Below are positions 8,080 to 18,156 of a stretch of 64,000 bases of DNA, piece after piece (position 1 is the stretch's first letter; every line of letters starts with the position of its first letter). A program made the translations under genes and the position numbers. The DNA comes from Dactylosporangium fulvum. Lineage in GTDB: Bacteria > Actinomycetota > Actinomycetes > Mycobacteriales > Micromonosporaceae. The notes beneath the pieces are model-generated. The model was not told the DNA's origin and made no database searches. It saw only the letters and a program-made list of their open reading frames with translations. The stretch lies in assembly GCF_025137375.1 (NCBI RefSeq), contig NZ_CP073720.1:8146501-8210500 (forward strand). Direction: 5' to 3'.

Positions 8080-8834
8080 GTGTCCCGAGTCTATGAAGCA
8101 CCGCGGAGACCCGCACCAAGCCGGGCCAGCCCCCGCCCGGTGGCCACCGGCCACCTGCTGCAGGGGGGCGGCGTCCGCCCTGCCGATACCGGGCTGCTGA
8201 CGCCCGTCTCTCCCGAGGCTCGGCTGCACACGCGGCCAGCCACGGGTCCAGCGCTGCCCGGCGCCCGCCGGGGCCTCGCCGGGCCGCCCACGGACCCCGG
8301 TCGGCTGGGCCTGGCGTAGGTGGTCGGTGCAGGTGTTCATGATCCGGAAGAGTTGACGCCGTATATCGGCACGAAGTCTTCCGGATCATGCGCCGGCCCT
8401 TCGTGATCATGAAGGGTTATGGCACCAGGAGCTACCACAACCCTTCGCAGGCATGAAGACCGAAGCCCACAGCCATCCGAGATCACGCCCACCGCAAACA
8501 ACGGCCACCAACGACTCGCCGTCAACCAACCACGGCGCCCACAGCACGGACCTTCAGAAGCCGAATGTGAAAGGGTCGCCGCGACCCTCCAAGCCGAATC
8601 AGCCCAAGCCGAATCAGCCCAAGCCGAATCAGCCCGGGCAGGCGACCGGCACCCAGCCGACGAGATCGCACAGGCGGACGCCACGCCCAACCACCCCGCC
8701 GGCAACTGCGGTCCAGCTCGCGACCACAGCGCAGCTTCGCGCTGCCGACGCTGCCGACCCGGACGCGGCCTGCCCGACGCCGACGCACCGCACAGCCCGG
8801 CGGGCACGTGGGCCGAGCCGGCGCGACGTGTGGA
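8080..8834. other. Gene-free stretch with palindromes and short repeats
   Basis: No frame here looks coding. The interval holds an inverted repeat (CATGATCCGGAAG at 8338-8350 and its complement at 8378-8390), a second palindrome CCCTTCGTGATCATGAAGGG at 8397-8416, and a 15-bp unit AAGCCGAATCAGCCC repeated three times at 8591-8635. The first palindrome recurs near 63.45 kb. Confidence 0.75.
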
Positions 8835-9695
8835 TCAGTAGTTGGCGCAGCAGGACGTCATCAGGGCCTTGACGTTGTCGACGTATTGGCCGTTGGGGAT
8901 GCCGGCCTTGCCCTTCGCCGGATCGACGCCGACCGTGCCCCAGTTGTACGCCGAGATGACGCCGTTGAGCAGCGCCGGGTTGGACAGGTCGAACGTGCCG
9001 TCCGCCTTGAACGCCTTCAGCTGGTTGCCGTAGTACGAGAAGAGCCAGGCGAGATACTGACCGCCGAGCATCACGTTGTCCGCCGGGACGTCGATCTCAT
9101 ATGTGGTGCCGAAGCGCTGGTTCATCCACGTCTCGGTGTCCGGCATGACCTGCATGACGCCCACGCCGCCGTCGCAGGCGTAGATGTTGGACTGCCAGCC
9201 GCTCTCCTGGTCCGCGATCGCATAGAGCAGCCGGACCGGCACGCGGATGGCCTGCTCGGCGGCCGGTGCTCTCGAGCCCCAGAACTGCGTCGTCGACGCG
9301 GTGTTGAGGTATTGCCGCACCTCTGACTTCGCTAGTTGCTTGCCCTTGTAGGTGGGCTGGCAGCCGGGCTTCGTCGTCTTCACCGGCGGTGGCGGGACCT
9401 CGGTGCGCTTGGCTGCGGGGGACTTCGTCGTGGCGGAAGGCGACGGCGACGGCGGTGGCGGCTCGGACGAGGGCGGCGGTGACGACGGCTCCTCCGAAGG
9501 GCTGGCCGACGCCGAGGAGGGCGTCGTGGCCGCGGCCGGCGTGGCGTCCCGGTCCGCGCCTCTGGCCAGGCCGACGATCACGCCGCAGGCGACGAGGACC
9601 ACCGCCAGACCGCAGAACAGCAGGATGGTGCCGATGCGTCGCTTCACCGGGCTGCGCGGATATTCGGCGGTGTCGTCGCCCTCGTAGTAGCTCAT
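8835..9695 (-). CDS. Membrane-anchored lytic transglycosylase-like protein
   Basis: A 286-aa protein with a short cytoplasmic N-terminus, one transmembrane anchor at residues ~22-44, a Pro/Ser/Thr-rich wall-spanning linker (~50-108) and a C-terminal goose-lysozyme/SLT-like domain. The catalytic Glu is probably Glu164 in ADQESGWQ, followed by the typical GVGVMQVMPDT and AYNWG motifs. It should cleave peptidoglycan glycan strands outside the membrane. Divergent from typA, with the promoters in the 146 bp between. Confidence 0.82.
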   Translation of the reverse strand: MSYYEGDDTAEYPRSPVKRRIGTILLFCGLAVVLVACGVIVGLARGADRDATPAAATTPSSASASPSEEPSSPPPSSEPPPPSPSPSATTKSPAAKRTEVPPPPVKTTKPGCQPTYKGKQLAKSEVRQYLNTASTTQFWGSRAPAAEQAIRVPVRLLYAIADQESGWQSNIYACDGGVGVMQVMPDTETWMNQRFGTTYEIDVPADNVMLGGQYLAWLFSYYGNQLKAFKADGTFDLSNPALLNGVISAYNWGTVGVDPAKGKAGIPNGQYVDNVKALMTSCCANY

Positions 9696-9841
9696 GGAAA
9701 CCTCCCCCGTGACCGGAAGGCTAACCGTCCGATGGCTGTCCGCGCTGCCCCGTCACCGTCCGTCGACAATTAGGGGCGCCGAACGTCACAGCACGCACAG
9801 TGCCCGGCGAGCGGCCGAGGGCGCCTGGAACAATGGGGGCC

Positions 9842-11707
<1,866 letters not shown>

Positions 11708-11721
11708 CCCGCCGCGGGACG

Positions 11722-12729
11722 CTACTCCCCTGCACGCCGTTGGGGCGGCACCTCCGACGGCATGTAGCGGCCGGACTCGAGCGACCAGTCGAGGTTGCCA
11801 CGGATCCAGTGGACGAGGTCGGCGACGCAGACCTTGACCGCCGGATCCGTGCTGTCCAGCCGCTCCATCGCCGCCATGAACTCGACGACCTGCTCGTCGT
11901 GCTCGGCGACCGCCGCATAGACGGCGTCCTCCAGCGACAGCTTCTGCTCACGCTGAAACGCGAAGACGATGTTGTGGTGGTCGCCGACCGCGGCTTCCTT
12001 CGGCCATGAGATCAGGTCGTTGAAGATCCCGATGATCGTGCCGGCGGACAGGCGCATGGCGCGGAACATGGGATCGGCCAGCGTCTCGGCGGGCAGCTCG
12101 ACGCCGTGCATCGGCTCGATGAGGTCGAAGAACATCTCGGTGGCGGCGCTCTGGTACCGCATCCGGCGATACTCCTCGAGCCGCGGCGGCCGGTCCTCGG
12201 CCCGGTTGCCCGCCTCCCACAGCGTGCCGATCAGGTATCCGGCGACGTGCCCGACGAACCGCTCCCGCCAGGCGGGGCTGACCCGCTCCTCGGTGCGGTG
12301 CCAGACCTCGTCCAGCGCTCCGGTGAGCGGCCGGCCGAGCACCTCGCCCAGGACCGGGCTCGCCGCCGCTGGCGGCGCCTGCTCGCGCAGCAGCCGCACG
12401 AGTTCCTCGACGGCGGACCGGGTCGGCTCCGGATCGGTGACCAGAGCCCGCTCAAGCAGGTCGTCGAGCACGAAGATGCTGATCAGCCAGGCGGTGACCA
12501 GCTGCAGATCGGCCTGGCCCGCGTCCGGGTGGGCGCGGGCCATGAGGTTCGCGAAACGGGCCCGCGCGAAGGCCGCGCGGGCGCCGGATCGTTCGAGCAG
12601 CCCATGACGAGTGGCCCACTGCATGGACCAGCGCTGGACCGCGTCCACGTGCGGAGAGATCCGCGGCGTGAACGGGCACAGCACGGATGGGGCCGTGAGG
12701 TGGCCCGCCTGCGTGATCTCGTGCATCAT
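11722..12729 (-). CDS. Class I terpene synthase
   Basis: A 335-aa terpene cyclase of bacterial sesqui/monoterpene type. The Mg2+ sites are present: aspartate-rich DDLLE at residues 89-93 and the NSE triad N237-D238...S241...E245 in NDLISWPKE. A likely diphosphate-sensing Arg lies near 189-191 and the C-terminal Arg-Tyr pair in GRYMPS. It should ionise a linear prenyl diphosphate and cyclise it. No prenyl transferase, P450 or methyltransferase is adjacent, so it acts alone or on pathway intermediates made elsewhere. The product cannot be predicted. Convergent with typA (14 bp apart). Confidence 0.88.
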   Translation of the reverse strand: MMHEITQAGHLTAPSVLCPFTPRISPHVDAVQRWSMQWATRHGLLERSGARAAFARARFANLMARAHPDAGQADLQLVTAWLISIFVLDDLLERALVTDPEPTRSAVEELVRLLREQAPPAAASPVLGEVLGRPLTGALDEVWHRTEERVSPAWRERFVGHVAGYLIGTLWEAGNRAEDRPPRLEEYRRMRYQSAATEMFFDLIEPMHGVELPAETLADPMFRAMRLSAGTIIGIFNDLISWPKEAAVGDHHNIVFAFQREQKLSLEDAVYAAVAEHDEQVVEFMAAMERLDSTDPAVKVCVADLVHWIRGNLDWSLESGRYMPSEVPPQRRAGE

Positions 12730-12798
12730 GCATCACCCGCCCGCTGTGGTACCTCATAATCGCGCCTGATCGAGCTTGGCGCGACCTTGTTCGGGCGA

Positions 12799-13815
12799 TT
12801 AGGAAGCATTAGTTGTTTTGTCTGGTTCAACAGTTGCTGCACGTGCGTCACGCTTCGACTTGACCAGCGATGCGGCGGTTGTGATCGCCAATGTGCCGAT
12901 GATCACACTGAGCGATAGTCCGATTCCGATGTGCGGGGCCCATTCGACGTGCTCGCCGCCGTTGATGAACGGGAGGCTGTTGTCGGCGAGCGCCTCCAGG
13001 AACAGCTTCACGCCGATGAAGCCGAGGACCACCGAGAGGCCGATCGACAGGTAGACGAGACGGTCCAGCAGCCCGCCGATCAGGAAGTACAGCTGCCGCA
13101 GACCCATCAGCGCGAAGACGTTCGCGGTGAAGACCAGGTACGGCGCCGAGGTGAGCCCGAAGATCGCCGGGATCGAGTCGAGCGCGAAAATCAGGTCGGT
13201 GGTGCCGATCGCGATGAGCACGACGATCATCGGGGTCATGCGCAGGCGACCGCGCGCGTCACGGCTGGTGAGGCGCGATTCCTGGTAACGCTCCGTCATC
13301 GGCAGGACGCGGCGGGACCACCGGATGAGCGCGTTCTCCTTGAAGTCCTCTTGGTCGCTCTCGCCCTGCGTGGCCAGTTTGACGGCGGTGTAGATGAGGA
13401 AAACGCTGAAGATGTAGAAGACCCAGGAGAAGCGGCTGATGGCCGCGGCGCCGACGGCGATGAACCCCCCTCGCATCACCAACGCCAGCACGATGCCGAT
13501 GAGCAGCACTTTTTGCTGGTACTGCCGGGGCACCTTGAACCGCGACAGGATGATCACGAAGACGAAGAGGTTGTCGACGGAGAGGCTGTACTCCGTCAGC
13601 CAGCCCGCATAGAACTCGCCTGCGTAGGTGCCGCCCCACCGCGACAGGACGAAGAGCCCGAACAGCACGGCCAGCCCGACGTAAACGGTGACCCAGATCG
13701 TCGACTCTTTGACGGACGGCTCATGAGGCCGGCGGGCGACGATCATCAGATCGAAGATCAGTATGACGCCCAGACCGACGAGTGTCGCAGTCCAGATCCA
13801 GCCGGCAACGTCCAC
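12799..13815 (-). CDS. TerC/Alx-family integral membrane protein (metal homeostasis)
   Basis: A 338-aa protein with about nine hydrophobic helices and the TerC signatures EYSLSVDNLFVF and TTDLIFALDSIPA, each carrying the conserved acidic residues of the family. Members export Mn2+ or handle metal and tellurite stress and help protein secretion. GTG 13815 was chosen: GGAGG lies 8 nt upstream and translation gives the family N-terminus (VDVAGWIWTATLVG). A longer frame starting at 13908 lies within the leader hairpin region. Confidence 0.88.
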   Translation of the reverse strand: MDVAGWIWTATLVGLGVILIFDLMIVARRPHEPSVKESTIWVTVYVGLAVLFGLFVLSRWGGTYAGEFYAGWLTEYSLSVDNLFVFVIILSRFKVPRQYQQKVLLIGIVLALVMRGGFIAVGAAAISRFSWVFYIFSVFLIYTAVKLATQGESDQEDFKENALIRWSRRVLPMTERYQESRLTSRDARGRLRMTPMIVVLIAIGTTDLIFALDSIPAIFGLTSAPYLVFTANVFALMGLRQLYFLIGGLLDRLVYLSIGLSVVLGFIGVKLFLEALADNSLPFINGGEHVEWAPHIGIGLSLSVIIGTLAITTAASLVKSKRDARAATVEPDKTTNAS

Positions 13816-13835
13816 GTGCGAATCCTCCGGTAGGC

Positions 13836-13880
13836 ACACCACAGACCGCGCCGGTCCCTGGGGGACGCGCGGGCATGTGT
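13836..13880 (-). promoter_or_regulatory. Leader hairpin upstream of the TerC-type gene
   Basis: The transcript can fold a 45-nt stem-loop: outer ACAC/GTGT, then CCGCGC/GCGCGG, then GTCCC/GGGAC around a short loop. Its foot ends ~20 nt before the GTG start, just above the GGAGG. TerC genes often carry the Mn2+ yybP-ykoY riboswitch, but its conserved core was not found here, so this is only a candidate control structure. Confidence 0.35.
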
Positions 13881-14061
13881 AGTTGACACCGGAGGTCTCT
13901 TCCGCCACCCGCCAACGCCGGGTGACCGACGATGCCGGGTGACCGCCACGTTACCGCGGATGCACCGTGCTGACGACGATCGCCGCTGGGGAATACTCCC
14001 CTCCTGTTGCTTCAACCATTGTCCATCAACCTGTCACAGTCACACGGGCGGGGGCCGGAAA

Positions 14062-14084
14062 TTGTCGTACCCCATGGCTATGGT
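14062..14084 (+). promoter_or_regulatory. RecA-NDp/PafBC-type promoter upstream of the DUF6745 operon
   Basis: TTGTCG (14062-14067), an 11-nt spacer beginning TACCCC, and TATGGT (14079-14084) match the TTGTCR-N11-TAnnnT layout of the LexA-independent DNA-damage promoter of actinobacteria. The first start codon lies about 40 nt downstream. Same spacer length and same TACC after the -35 part as at uvrB. Confidence 0.65.
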
Positions 14085-14124
14085 GCGGATCGTCGGGTGG
14101 CGATCATCGCTTGGGGGTGTGGCT

Positions 14125-14445
14125 GTGTATCGGCAAGGAGATGTGCTGCTGGTGCCGGTGTCCGTCGCGGAGGTGCCCGCGACGGCGGTGCCGGCGCCGC
14201 GCGACCGGTCGGGCCGGATGATCCTGGCCCGGGGCGAGGCAACCGGGCACGCGCACGTGATCGTCGGCCCGGATGTGACGTTGCTCGCCGACCGCGACGA
14301 CATCGACCGGCTGTTCGTCAAGGTGATCTCCCGCGCCCGCGTGGTGCACGAGGAGCACGGGCCGATCGCGGTGCCCGCCGGTGCCTACCGTGTGGTGCGG
14401 CAGCGTGAGTACATTCCAGGCTCCTACCGGCCGGTGGCGGACTGA
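14125..14445 (+). CDS. Small conserved-looking protein, partner of the DUF6745-type gene
   Basis: A 106-aa protein starting (M)YRQGDVLLVPVSVAEVP with a beta-rich pattern and a His-rich stretch EATGHAHVIVG, and ending in VPAGAYRVVRQREYIPGSYRPVAD. GTG 14125 is preferred because GGGGG at 14113-14117 sits 7 nt upstream; GTG 14119 is possible. The stop TGA shares one base with the ATG of the next gene, so the two are translationally coupled. I recall similar small proteins beside DUF6745 genes in other actinomycetes; function unknown. Confidence 0.7.
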   Translation: MYRQGDVLLVPVSVAEVPATAVPAPRDRSGRMILARGEATGHAHVIVGPDVTLLADRDDIDRLFVKVISRARVVHEEHGPIAVPAGAYRVVRQREYIPGSYRPVAD

Positions 14446-15962
14446 TGACCGCCGACGCCGCCCTGACCCGGGCCGCGGCCCTGGGTGCCGTCTCGGCGAA
14501 GTGGCTGGCCGCCGGCCTGTCGACCGCTCCCGCCGACCGCGACGCTGCGGCCGACGCCGTCCGGCTCGCATACCGCTCCGCCGGCCTCCCCGAGCCGGCC
14601 CACATCGTGTGGTTCGCGTCGCCGTCCGCCGGCGCGCGGGCGGCCGCGCTGCTCACCGGCCGGCGCGACCTGCCGGGCGGCCCGGAGGACAAGGCCCGCT
14701 GGGACGAGGAGATCGCCGCCGAGCTGCGGGCGCAGGGCTGCCCGCCGAGCCCGGGCACGGCCGGCGTCTCGGTGCGGGCCGCGGTGCGCAACCAGCCGTG
14801 GGCGGCTGCCCGGGCCGAGGTCTATGCGTTGCTCGGCCCCGACGGGTGGGCAGGCCTGTGGTCCGCCTGCGGCGCCGACGTGTGGCGGATGGTCAACGAC
14901 CGGGTCGCGGCGCCGCTGCGCGCCCACCTGCGGACGGAGCTGCCGTCCCACGCCAGGACGGTGCTCCTCGACGCGGTCGGCGGCCAGCACGACGCGGGCT
15001 GGCTGGCGGCCTTCGACGCGGCGGCCTCCGGCGCTGCCGACCCGTCCGACCCGGCAGCCGGCACGATCGTGCCGTGGCCCAGATCCGCGGCCGACGACCG
15101 GCCGACCGCCCGTGGCGACGCGGGTTCGACCGGATCCACCGGCAATGGCGCTGCGGCCACGCACGGAATCGGCGGCGCTGCCGGCGTCAGCCCCGGTTGG
15201 CACGTGCCCGGCAGCGCGGCCGGCGTCGACTCGGCCACGCGCGGTGCCGGCGGCAACAGCGCGACTCGTCCGGGCGACGGTGGCGGTGCGGCCACGCATG
15301 AAATCTCCGGCAACAGCGCCGGTGCGGCCGGGGACGACGCACGCGGGACCGGTGGCGACGGCGCGGCCGGTGGCCTTCCCGCTGCGGGGAGGGCCGGAGG
15401 CGCGGTGCTGCACGCGGTGCAGCGGCTGGCCGGGCTTGCCGGAGTGGCGCGCTCGGCCGGGTGGTGGTGGCCGTATGCCAACGTCGCGATCCTCACCGAC
15501 CGGCCCGATTCCCTGCAGCGGGACAACATCGGGCGGCTACACGCCGCCGACATGCCCGCGCTCCGATACAGCGACGGCTTCGCGCTGCATGCGTGGCGGG
15601 GCATGCCGATCCCGTCGGACCTCGTCGACCGGCTGTCGCAGCTCACCTCCGACCAGATCACCACGGAGCGCAACGCCGAGCTGCGGCGGGTCATGCTTGA
15701 GCACTTCGGCTACGAGCGGTATCTGCGCGAGGCCGGAGCGCAGCAAGCCGGCCAGGACGCGTGTGGTGTCCTGTGGCGGCTGACCTTCGCCGACGACGAG
15801 CCGCTGACCATGGTCGAGGTCGTCAACAGCACGCCGGAGCCGGACGGCACCAGCCGCATCTACTGGCTGCGCGTGCCGCCGTGGACACGGACCGCGCGGG
15901 AAGGCGTGGCGTGGACGTTCGGGCTGACCAAGGAGGAGTACCGGCCGCTCGTGGAGACCTGA
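14445..15962 (+). CDS. DUF6745-type protein with low-complexity insert
   Basis: A 505-aa protein. The N-terminal ~200 residues are helical and Ala-rich. Residues ~205-315 are a Gly/Ala/Thr/Ser-rich insert (GSTGSTGNG, GAATHEISGNS) absent from a compact domain. The C-terminal part carries patterns I associate with DUF6745: ALHAWRGMPIP, ERNAELRRVMLEHFG, EPLTMVEVVNSTPEPDG and AREGVAWTFGL. No catalytic motif is recognised. It is the second gene of the PafBC-type promoter unit and its last 103 bp overlap the convergent STM4011-type gene. Confidence 0.7.
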   Translation: MTADAALTRAAALGAVSAKWLAAGLSTAPADRDAAADAVRLAYRSAGLPEPAHIVWFASPSAGARAAALLTGRRDLPGGPEDKARWDEEIAAELRAQGCPPSPGTAGVSVRAAVRNQPWAAARAEVYALLGPDGWAGLWSACGADVWRMVNDRVAAPLRAHLRTELPSHARTVLLDAVGGQHDAGWLAAFDAAASGAADPSDPAAGTIVPWPRSAADDRPTARGDAGSTGSTGNGAAATHGIGGAAGVSPGWHVPGSAAGVDSATRGAGGNSATRPGDGGGAATHEISGNSAGAAGDDARGTGGDGAAGGLPAAGRAGGAVLHAVQRLAGLAGVARSAGWWWPYANVAILTDRPDSLQRDNIGRLHAADMPALRYSDGFALHAWRGMPIPSDLVDRLSQLTSDQITTERNAELRRVMLEHFGYERYLREAGAQQAGQDACGVLWRLTFADDEPLTMVEVVNSTPEPDGTSRIYWLRVPPWTRTAREGVAWTFGLTKEEYRPLVET

Positions 15963-16834
15963 GCCGCGGGCGGCACGGACCACAGTGGACGCTCGTGCGG
16001 GATGCGTTCGAGCACGCCACCGGCGAAGACGTCGTAGAGCGGCAGCGTGGTCAGGTGCACATAACCGATGTGGCAGTCGCAGGTGCCGTTCGGACACGGG
16101 CGGGCGGCGCCGGGGACGCGGGTCGCCTGCCAGGAGCCGTCGTAGAGGTTGCCGAGCGGCTCGGGCACGAAGTGGCAGCGGCGCACGGTGCCGTCGCCGA
16201 GCACCGAGATGACGTCGTCGCCGGTGCGGCACGGCCGGTCGAGGGAGGTGTGCGGGCGCACACTGAAACCGAACAGGGGGTCGAGCGCGGTCCAGGTCGC
16301 CTCCTCGTCGGCCGTGTACGTGTAGCCGTCGGCGGCGTTGACCCACAGGTACACCTCGGGCGGCAACGCCTGCCGGAGCGCGATGGCGTCGGCCAGGTGC
16401 TCCGGCAGGCCGACGATGCCGACCGAGTAGCGGATGCGGTGCCCGTCCAGCGTCGCGCACGCGGCGAGGAACCGGTCGAGCGTGACCTGCCCGGGATGGA
16501 ACGTGCACCACAGCGCGAGCGTGTCCGGGTCGGCGCCGGTGACCCAGCCGAGGCGGCCGGCGAGGTTGGTCTGGATCGCGGCGCGGCCGACGTGCGGCAA
16601 GTGGGACAGCTCGACGAGCGCTTCGCGGTACCACGAGCGGGTCAGGCCTTCGCCCCATGGCGTGAACAGCACCTCGACGGGCTCGTCGCGATGGTCGCGG
16701 ACCCAGCCGACGAACCGCCGCAGCGCCTCCCGGTCGGCGCGCAGCAGTTCCGGCGGGTCGTGCCGCTTGGCGAACGGGCAGTACGGGCAGTCGTAGTTGC
16801 AGCTCGCGAGCGGCCCCCGGTAGAGGATTCTCAT
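15860..16834 (-). CDS. STM4011-family radical SAM protein
   Basis: A 324-aa radical SAM enzyme. CxxxCxxC is at Cys12, Cys16 and Cys19 (LASCNYDCPYC), which should hold the 4Fe-4S cluster that cleaves S-adenosylmethionine. Further cysteines near the C-terminus (RRCHF, RPCPNGTCDCH) could ligate an auxiliary Fe-S cluster, as in SPASM/twitch enzymes. ATG 16834 overlaps the stop of the STM4012-type gene (ATGA). It is the last gene of the five-gene operon; its 3' end runs 103 bp into the convergent DUF6745-type gene, so the last ~34 residues are antisense-encoded to it. Substrate unknown. Confidence 0.82.
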   Translation of the reverse strand: MRILYRGPLASCNYDCPYCPFAKRHDPPELLRADREALRRFVGWVRDHRDEPVEVLFTPWGEGLTRSWYREALVELSHLPHVGRAAIQTNLAGRLGWVTGADPDTLALWCTFHPGQVTLDRFLAACATLDGHRIRYSVGIVGLPEHLADAIALRQALPPEVYLWVNAADGYTYTADEEATWTALDPLFGFSVRPHTSLDRPCRTGDDVISVLGDGTVRRCHFVPEPLGNLYDGSWQATRVPGAARPCPNGTCDCHIGYVHLTTLPLYDVFAGGVLERIPHERPLWSVPPAAQVSTSGRYSSLVSPNVHATPSRAVRVHGGTRSQ

Positions 16835-18156
16835 CGGGCGACGTGCCCGGCCATGGCGGCGCGGACGCCGGCGGAGACGAGCCACGGGCCGACGGCGTCG
16901 GAGCGGGCCAGGCCCTCGGCGGTGAGGCGGTGCCCGTCGAGGTAGCCGGCCTCGCGCAGCTCGTCGAGCGCGGGAAAGTCGTCGTCGACGCCCGTGCCGA
17001 ACCGGTGCCGATACTCGCCGGGCGCGATCCCCTCGGCACGCAGCAGCGACTTCAGCAGCCAGCGCCGCCGCCGCTCGGCGCCGTCGAGCGCGAACCCGAC
17101 CTCGGCGACGCCGAAGTCTTCGGCCGGCCGGCTCAGGTAGTCGTCGAGGATCCCGCGGACCTGCCGGACGCTGACGGCGTAGTCGAAGGAATAGTGCAGC
17201 CCCGAGGTGTACGACCGGGCGCCGCACCCGAGGCCCACCATGCCGTCGTCCTGGCAGCAGTAGTCGGGGCCGTCGACCGGCGGCGCGTCGCGGCGGCGGA
17301 ACGCGCGCATGGACAGCTGCTCGTAGCCGGCGTCGGTGAGCAGGGCGACGGCGTGGCGGTAGAGCGTCAGGCGGTGCACGTCCCACGCCGGGTCCGGCCC
17401 GTCGTCGGCGCGCCGCGGAAGGCTCCGCCGGCCGAGGCCGGTCAGCGGCCGGACGTACAACGGATAGAGATACAGCTCCTCGGGGCGCCAGTCCAGTGCG
17501 GTGCGCAGCGAGTAGGTCCAGGTGTCGAGGGTCTGGCCGGGGATGCCGTAGATGAGGTCGACGTTGAGGTCGGCCGGGCCTGCGGCGCGGATGGTGTCGA
17601 GGGCGCGGTCGACCTCGGCGCGGCGCTGCGGGCGGCCGGCGGTGTGGGCCTCGGTGTCGAGGAAGCTCTGGACGCCGATGCTGACCCGGGTGGTGCCGCG
17701 CTCGAGCAGCACCGCGAGCCGGTCGGCGGTGGCGGTGGCCGGTGACGTCTCCACGGACAGCGGGACGGCGCGCAGGTCGGCGCCCGTGGTCTCCTCCAGC
17801 AGGTCGAACAGCGTCGTCAGCTCGCCGGCGGTGAGGTAGGTCGGGGTGCCGCCGCCGATCGCGGCCCGCGCGTATCGGGCGCCGGCCGGCAGCGCGGCCG
17901 CGACCCGCCCGGCCTGGCGGCGCAACTGGGCGAGGTATGCGCCGACGTGGTCCTGGTCCGCGCCCGTGCGGGTGAAGAGGTTGCAGAAACCGCAGCGCAT
18001 CTCGCAGTACGGCACGTGGGCGTAGAGGAACAGCGCCTCGACCGGCTCGCCGGCCCACACGTCGGCGAGCCGGGGTCGCGGGCGCAGTGGCCGGTAGGCG
18101 GTCTTGTGCGGGTAGGCGTAGAGATACCCCTGATACGGCGAGCCGAGGTCTACCAT
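16831..18156 (-). CDS. STM4012-family radical SAM protein (HemN/HemW-like)
   Basis: A 441-aa radical SAM enzyme related to the coproporphyrinogen III oxidase-like (HemN/HemW) group. CxxxCxxC is at Cys51, Cys55, Cys58 (PYCEMRCGFC), followed by GGGTPTYL, SVETSP, GVQSFLD and DLIYGIPGQT, all normal for this group. Later DYCCQDDGMVGLGCGARS may contribute substrate contacts. ATG 18156 overlaps the end of the STM4013-type gene by 7 bp. In this family context it is probably not a haem enzyme; the chemistry is unknown. Confidence 0.85.
   Translation of the reverse strand: MVDLGSPYQGYLYAYPHKTAYRPLRPRPRLADVWAGEPVEALFLYAHVPYCEMRCGFCNLFTRTGADQDHVGAYLAQLRRQAGRVAAALPAGARYARAAIGGGTPTYLTAGELTTLFDLLEETTGADLRAVPLSVETSPATATADRLAVLLERGTTRVSIGVQSFLDTEAHTAGRPQRRAEVDRALDTIRAAGPADLNVDLIYGIPGQTLDTWTYSLRTALDWRPEELYLYPLYVRPLTGLGRRSLPRRADDGPDPAWDVHRLTLYRHAVALLTDAGYEQLSMRAFRRRDAPPVDGPDYCCQDDGMVGLGCGARSYTSGLHYSFDYAVSVRQVRGILDDYLSRPAEDFGVAEVGFALDGAERRRRWLLKSLLRAEGIAPGEYRHRFGTGVDDDFPALDELREAGYLDGHRLTAEGLARSDAVGPWLVSAGVRAAMAGHVAR

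Noticed and set aside
8337..8872. Two overlapping open frames in the 8.3-8.9 kb gap
   Set aside because: They cross palindromes and a 15-bp tandem repeat, overlap the 3' end of the lytic transglycosylase gene, and show no protein-like pattern.
13816..13960. yybP-ykoY (Mn2+) riboswitch upstream of the TerC gene
   Set aside because: The conserved GGGGAGUAGC-like start and the paired internal loops were not found; only a simple hairpin is supported.
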